From Sorex araneus (lineage: Eukaryota > Chordata > Mammalia > Eulipotyphla > Soricidae), in NCBI RefSeq assembly GCF_027595985.1, contig NC_073304.1, positions 222,074,223 through 222,138,222 on the forward strand: DNA of 64,000 nt, written 5' to 3'. A model generated the notes under the pieces. It saw only the letters and a program-made list of their open reading frames with translations, was not told where the DNA came from and made no database searches. This document shows positions 61,502 to 64,000 of the stretch, piece by piece; the first letter of the stretch is position 1, and the number at the start of each line of letters is the position of its first letter. The position numbers and the translations under genes were made by a program.

Positions 61502-63930
61502 CTTGGGTGCAAAGGATAGCCTTTGGCTGGGCAGAGCCCTCTTGCCAGACCCCCGCCCGGGTGGCAGAGCCTGGCGAATGGACGGCTACTGGGGGTCTGG
61601 GCTCGGGAAGCTTGATGAGCCAGGCAGACAGAGGACCCGGTTATGCGCCCCTGGGGGGTGGCGGGGTCCTCTGCGATGGTGCACGATCCCTCGGCATGCA
61701 GGACTCAGACCTGGACATATTATGCCTTGGACATAAGTTTGGTGGGGAGGCGGTTTTCCTATTTATTCTGTGAGTTACTGGATGTCCAGCTAGGCCCGGG
61801 GCCTGACTTGGGCACAGTGCCAGGGCACTGCCTGCCCCCCACCCCAGGAACTGGACTAAGCCCTGCCGAGGAGCGCGGTTGCTCCCCGGGAAGCTGTGGG
61901 TGGAAGCTGAGCCTGGAGGGAGCCGTGCCCAGCTGCCCTCAGCAATGTGAATGGGTCCGGTGCTTGGAGCTGAGGGGGCAGGGCTGGGCGCGCCCTGTCT
62001 GTGCAGACCCTGCCGCGTGCATGCCCCCCGCCCCGGGGGCCGGCAGGCAGGCACAGCGAGCTGTCTGCAGGGGCAGACGTCCAGATCTGCCACCGCCATC
62101 CCTGCCCCTCACAGGGGCAGCCCCTTCCCCTCAGTCCCCACGGGCCTCCTCTGCAGCAGGAGCTGTCCTTGTGTGGCTGGGCGCCAGGAAAGGGCCCCCG
62201 GCCTCAACAGCTTCAAGGAACAGGCGAGGCGAGGGTAGGAAGAGGGAGCTGGATGTCAAAGTGACTCCCCTCGCCTCTCCTCCCTGACCCGGGCTGGTGA
62301 GGAGCGGGGGCCCAAGGGGAGAGGGAACGGTGCTGCTTTATTTGAAATGTTTTTCTTACCTCATTCCCTGCCCCAGGAAGGGGCCCAGCCTCACCCTCCT
62401 GGGGTGGCCCCACGTTCCTCCTGCCTACCCTGCCCCACTGCCCTCCCGGGGCAGCCCGAGTTCCCAACTGCTGCTTGCCACGCCCCTCCCCCACCTCGAC
62501 CAGCTTCAGTTCCTCCCGGATGCTCCTGCCGCCCAAGCCTGCCCTCTTTCCCCTCCCGTAGCCGCTTTTAAGTTATTTATTCTGTACTTGTGGTTTGGGG
62601 CTCTGAGGAAAATCCTAGTCTTTTTTACCTCTTCCCCTTTGGCTGAGAGTGGGCCGGGGAGGGAGAAGAGGGGAGTCTGATCGGGGCTGTCCGTGGAGAA
62701 GGAAGGGGTGCCGTGCCTCGGCACTGCCCTCTGGGACGGTCATGCCAGTGTGCTCACCTGCCTGGTCTACATCGGAAGAGATGTACCACCCTGCCGCCAC
62801 TGCCCGGCAGCGCGGGCTGGGAACAGTGTTGGCGATGGAGCGGGCCCTGAGCCACGGTCCCCTGCCCTCTGCCCTGAGGAGCCAGCCCAAGTTTGGGTAG
62901 CTAGTACCCAGGACTGGCCGGACTGATTGGGGTTAGGGACCCTAGAGGGTTAAGGGAACAGAGAGAGACTGGGCAGGAATGCCCTGTCAGAACCCCATTC
63001 TCTCCCTGGGGTGGTTCGAATTGCAGCTGACACCTGGTTACAAATTGGTTTTTAGCCCAAGAATTGTGATTATTTTTAAAAAAGCCAAACAAATGTTGGC
63101 AGGAGTTCAGACTAAATCCTGGGGCCTGGGTTCCTGTGTTCTTGACCTTCGACTCCCTTCCAGGGGGAAGTAGAGGAGGATCTTGGTGAGCCCCCGGCCT
63201 GTCCCCGACCTACCAACCTGCACAAGCTTGGGGAGTGGGGTGCAGGTGGAGGGAGGCAGGCCCTGGTCACTACCTTTGAGGCAGCTCAGGCCCCACAGAC
63301 CCTTCCCTTCCCCTCTGGCCTCACCTCCTCCCTCTTCTGATTGGAGGAGGGAATAGTGGGAAGCAGTTTGGGAACTGGTTTGTCCACATCAACTTCCCCA
63401 TTGTTTCTGGCCCGCCCTCAGGGCAGAGCCCCCTGCCCAGGCTGGGTAAGCCACGGGCTTGGTCTAGCAGGAACCCTGAGGGAGCAAGCCCTTTTCTTTC
63501 CGGGGAGAATGTGCCCCCCCCCACCCCCATGTAGTCAATAGGGGCTAGGAGCTCCCCTCCCCTCCCTCTTTAACAGCAGGCTCTGTGGGTGTCAGTTCCC
63601 ATCCTCCCCCACCCTGGCTAGGTGTTGTCCACCCTGTATCCTATCATGTGTCTGAGTGTGTGTGTGGGGGGTTCTGTACTAATTTCCATGGCCGGTGGCT
63701 TTTCCTTCCATGCATCACTCCCCCCCGCATGCCCAGGGGCCACCCGCCTGGCATTACCGCATGCTGGGGTCATTGGGGGAGGGGGGTGGGGCTCACGCTG
63801 TCCTGTGGTCTTGAGATTTTTATTTTTGCATATGTAATCCATCCTGTACAGGTAGCTAACTTTGTAAGCGCTGTGTATCTCCCCTGCCCCCATGGCTGCT
63901 GGTGTAAATAAATGCATCTCCCGTTGGTAG
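61502..63930 (+). other. ATXN7L3: ATXN7L3 3' untranslated region
   Basis: About 2.4 kb, GC-rich and free of Sor SINEs, from the TGA to the AATAAA at 63907. Contains short T/A-rich motifs (TTATTTATT near 62574). Confidence 0.8.
63907..63912 (+). terminator. ATXN7L3: ATXN7L3 poly(A) signal AATAAA
   Basis: Hexamer within GTGTAAATAAATG, with an upstream TGTACAGGTAG element. Cleavage is expected near 63925-63935; the last ~70 bases of the window are downstream flank. Confidence 0.8.
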
Positions 63931-64000
63931 CCCAGTCTACCTGCCCTCATTGCCTCGGTGGTGGGGAACAGAGCAAAGCCACTCCTGTGTCACAGAAAGA

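Overview
This is eukaryotic genomic DNA from a placental mammal, most likely a shrew of the genus Sorex. Three vertebrate genes with GT/AG introns and AATAAA signals lie on the + strand. The intergenic DNA is packed with a tRNA-derived SINE that I recognise from memory as the Sor family of Sorex. The species call is inference; the genes were identified from their translated exons.

Layout. (1) 1-10.4 kb: the 3' two thirds of SLC4A1 (band 3/AE1, chloride/bicarbonate exchanger). It enters in an intron, has 14 coding exons (384-8809) and a 3' UTR ending near 10.39 kb. Its introns hold a TGGA-type minisatellite and a GA-rich tract. (2) 10.4-33.3 kb: intergenic, no supported gene. It is layered Sor SINEs, degraded L1 fragments, shrew-type LINE 3' ends, and an inverted duplication (arms 19.14-20.5 and 24.26-25.88 kb). 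(3) 33.4-49.8 kb: UBTF (Pol I upstream binding factor), with a very large CpG-rich promoter/first-exon region, 20 coding exons giving exactly 764 residues, and a 2.1 kb 3' UTR. (4) 49.8-55.2 kb: SINE- and L2-rich intergenic DNA. (5) 55.2-63.93 kb: ATXN7L3 (SAGA deubiquitinase-module subunit), with a CpG-island promoter carrying a CCAAT pair, upstream ORFs, 12 coding exons giving 347 residues, and a long 3' UTR.

The order SLC4A1-UBTF-ATXN7L3, all in one direction, matches human 17q21.31 as I remember it. The genes do not form a pathway: AE1 is an erythroid/renal membrane transporter, UBTF organises rDNA chromatin, and ATXN7L3 supports H2B deubiquitination.

I found no new protein system, CRISPR array, prokaryotic element or intact virus. 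The most interesting items are the inverted L1/SINE duplication with shared and private SINE insertions, a LINE copy with the layout of twin priming, an ATXN7L3 uORF whose stop overlaps the main start codon, the alternatively spliced UBTF exon 8 with an off-consensus donor, a MIR-derived poly(A) signal for SLC4A1, and small insertions in AE1. Percent identities and repeat edges are by eye.
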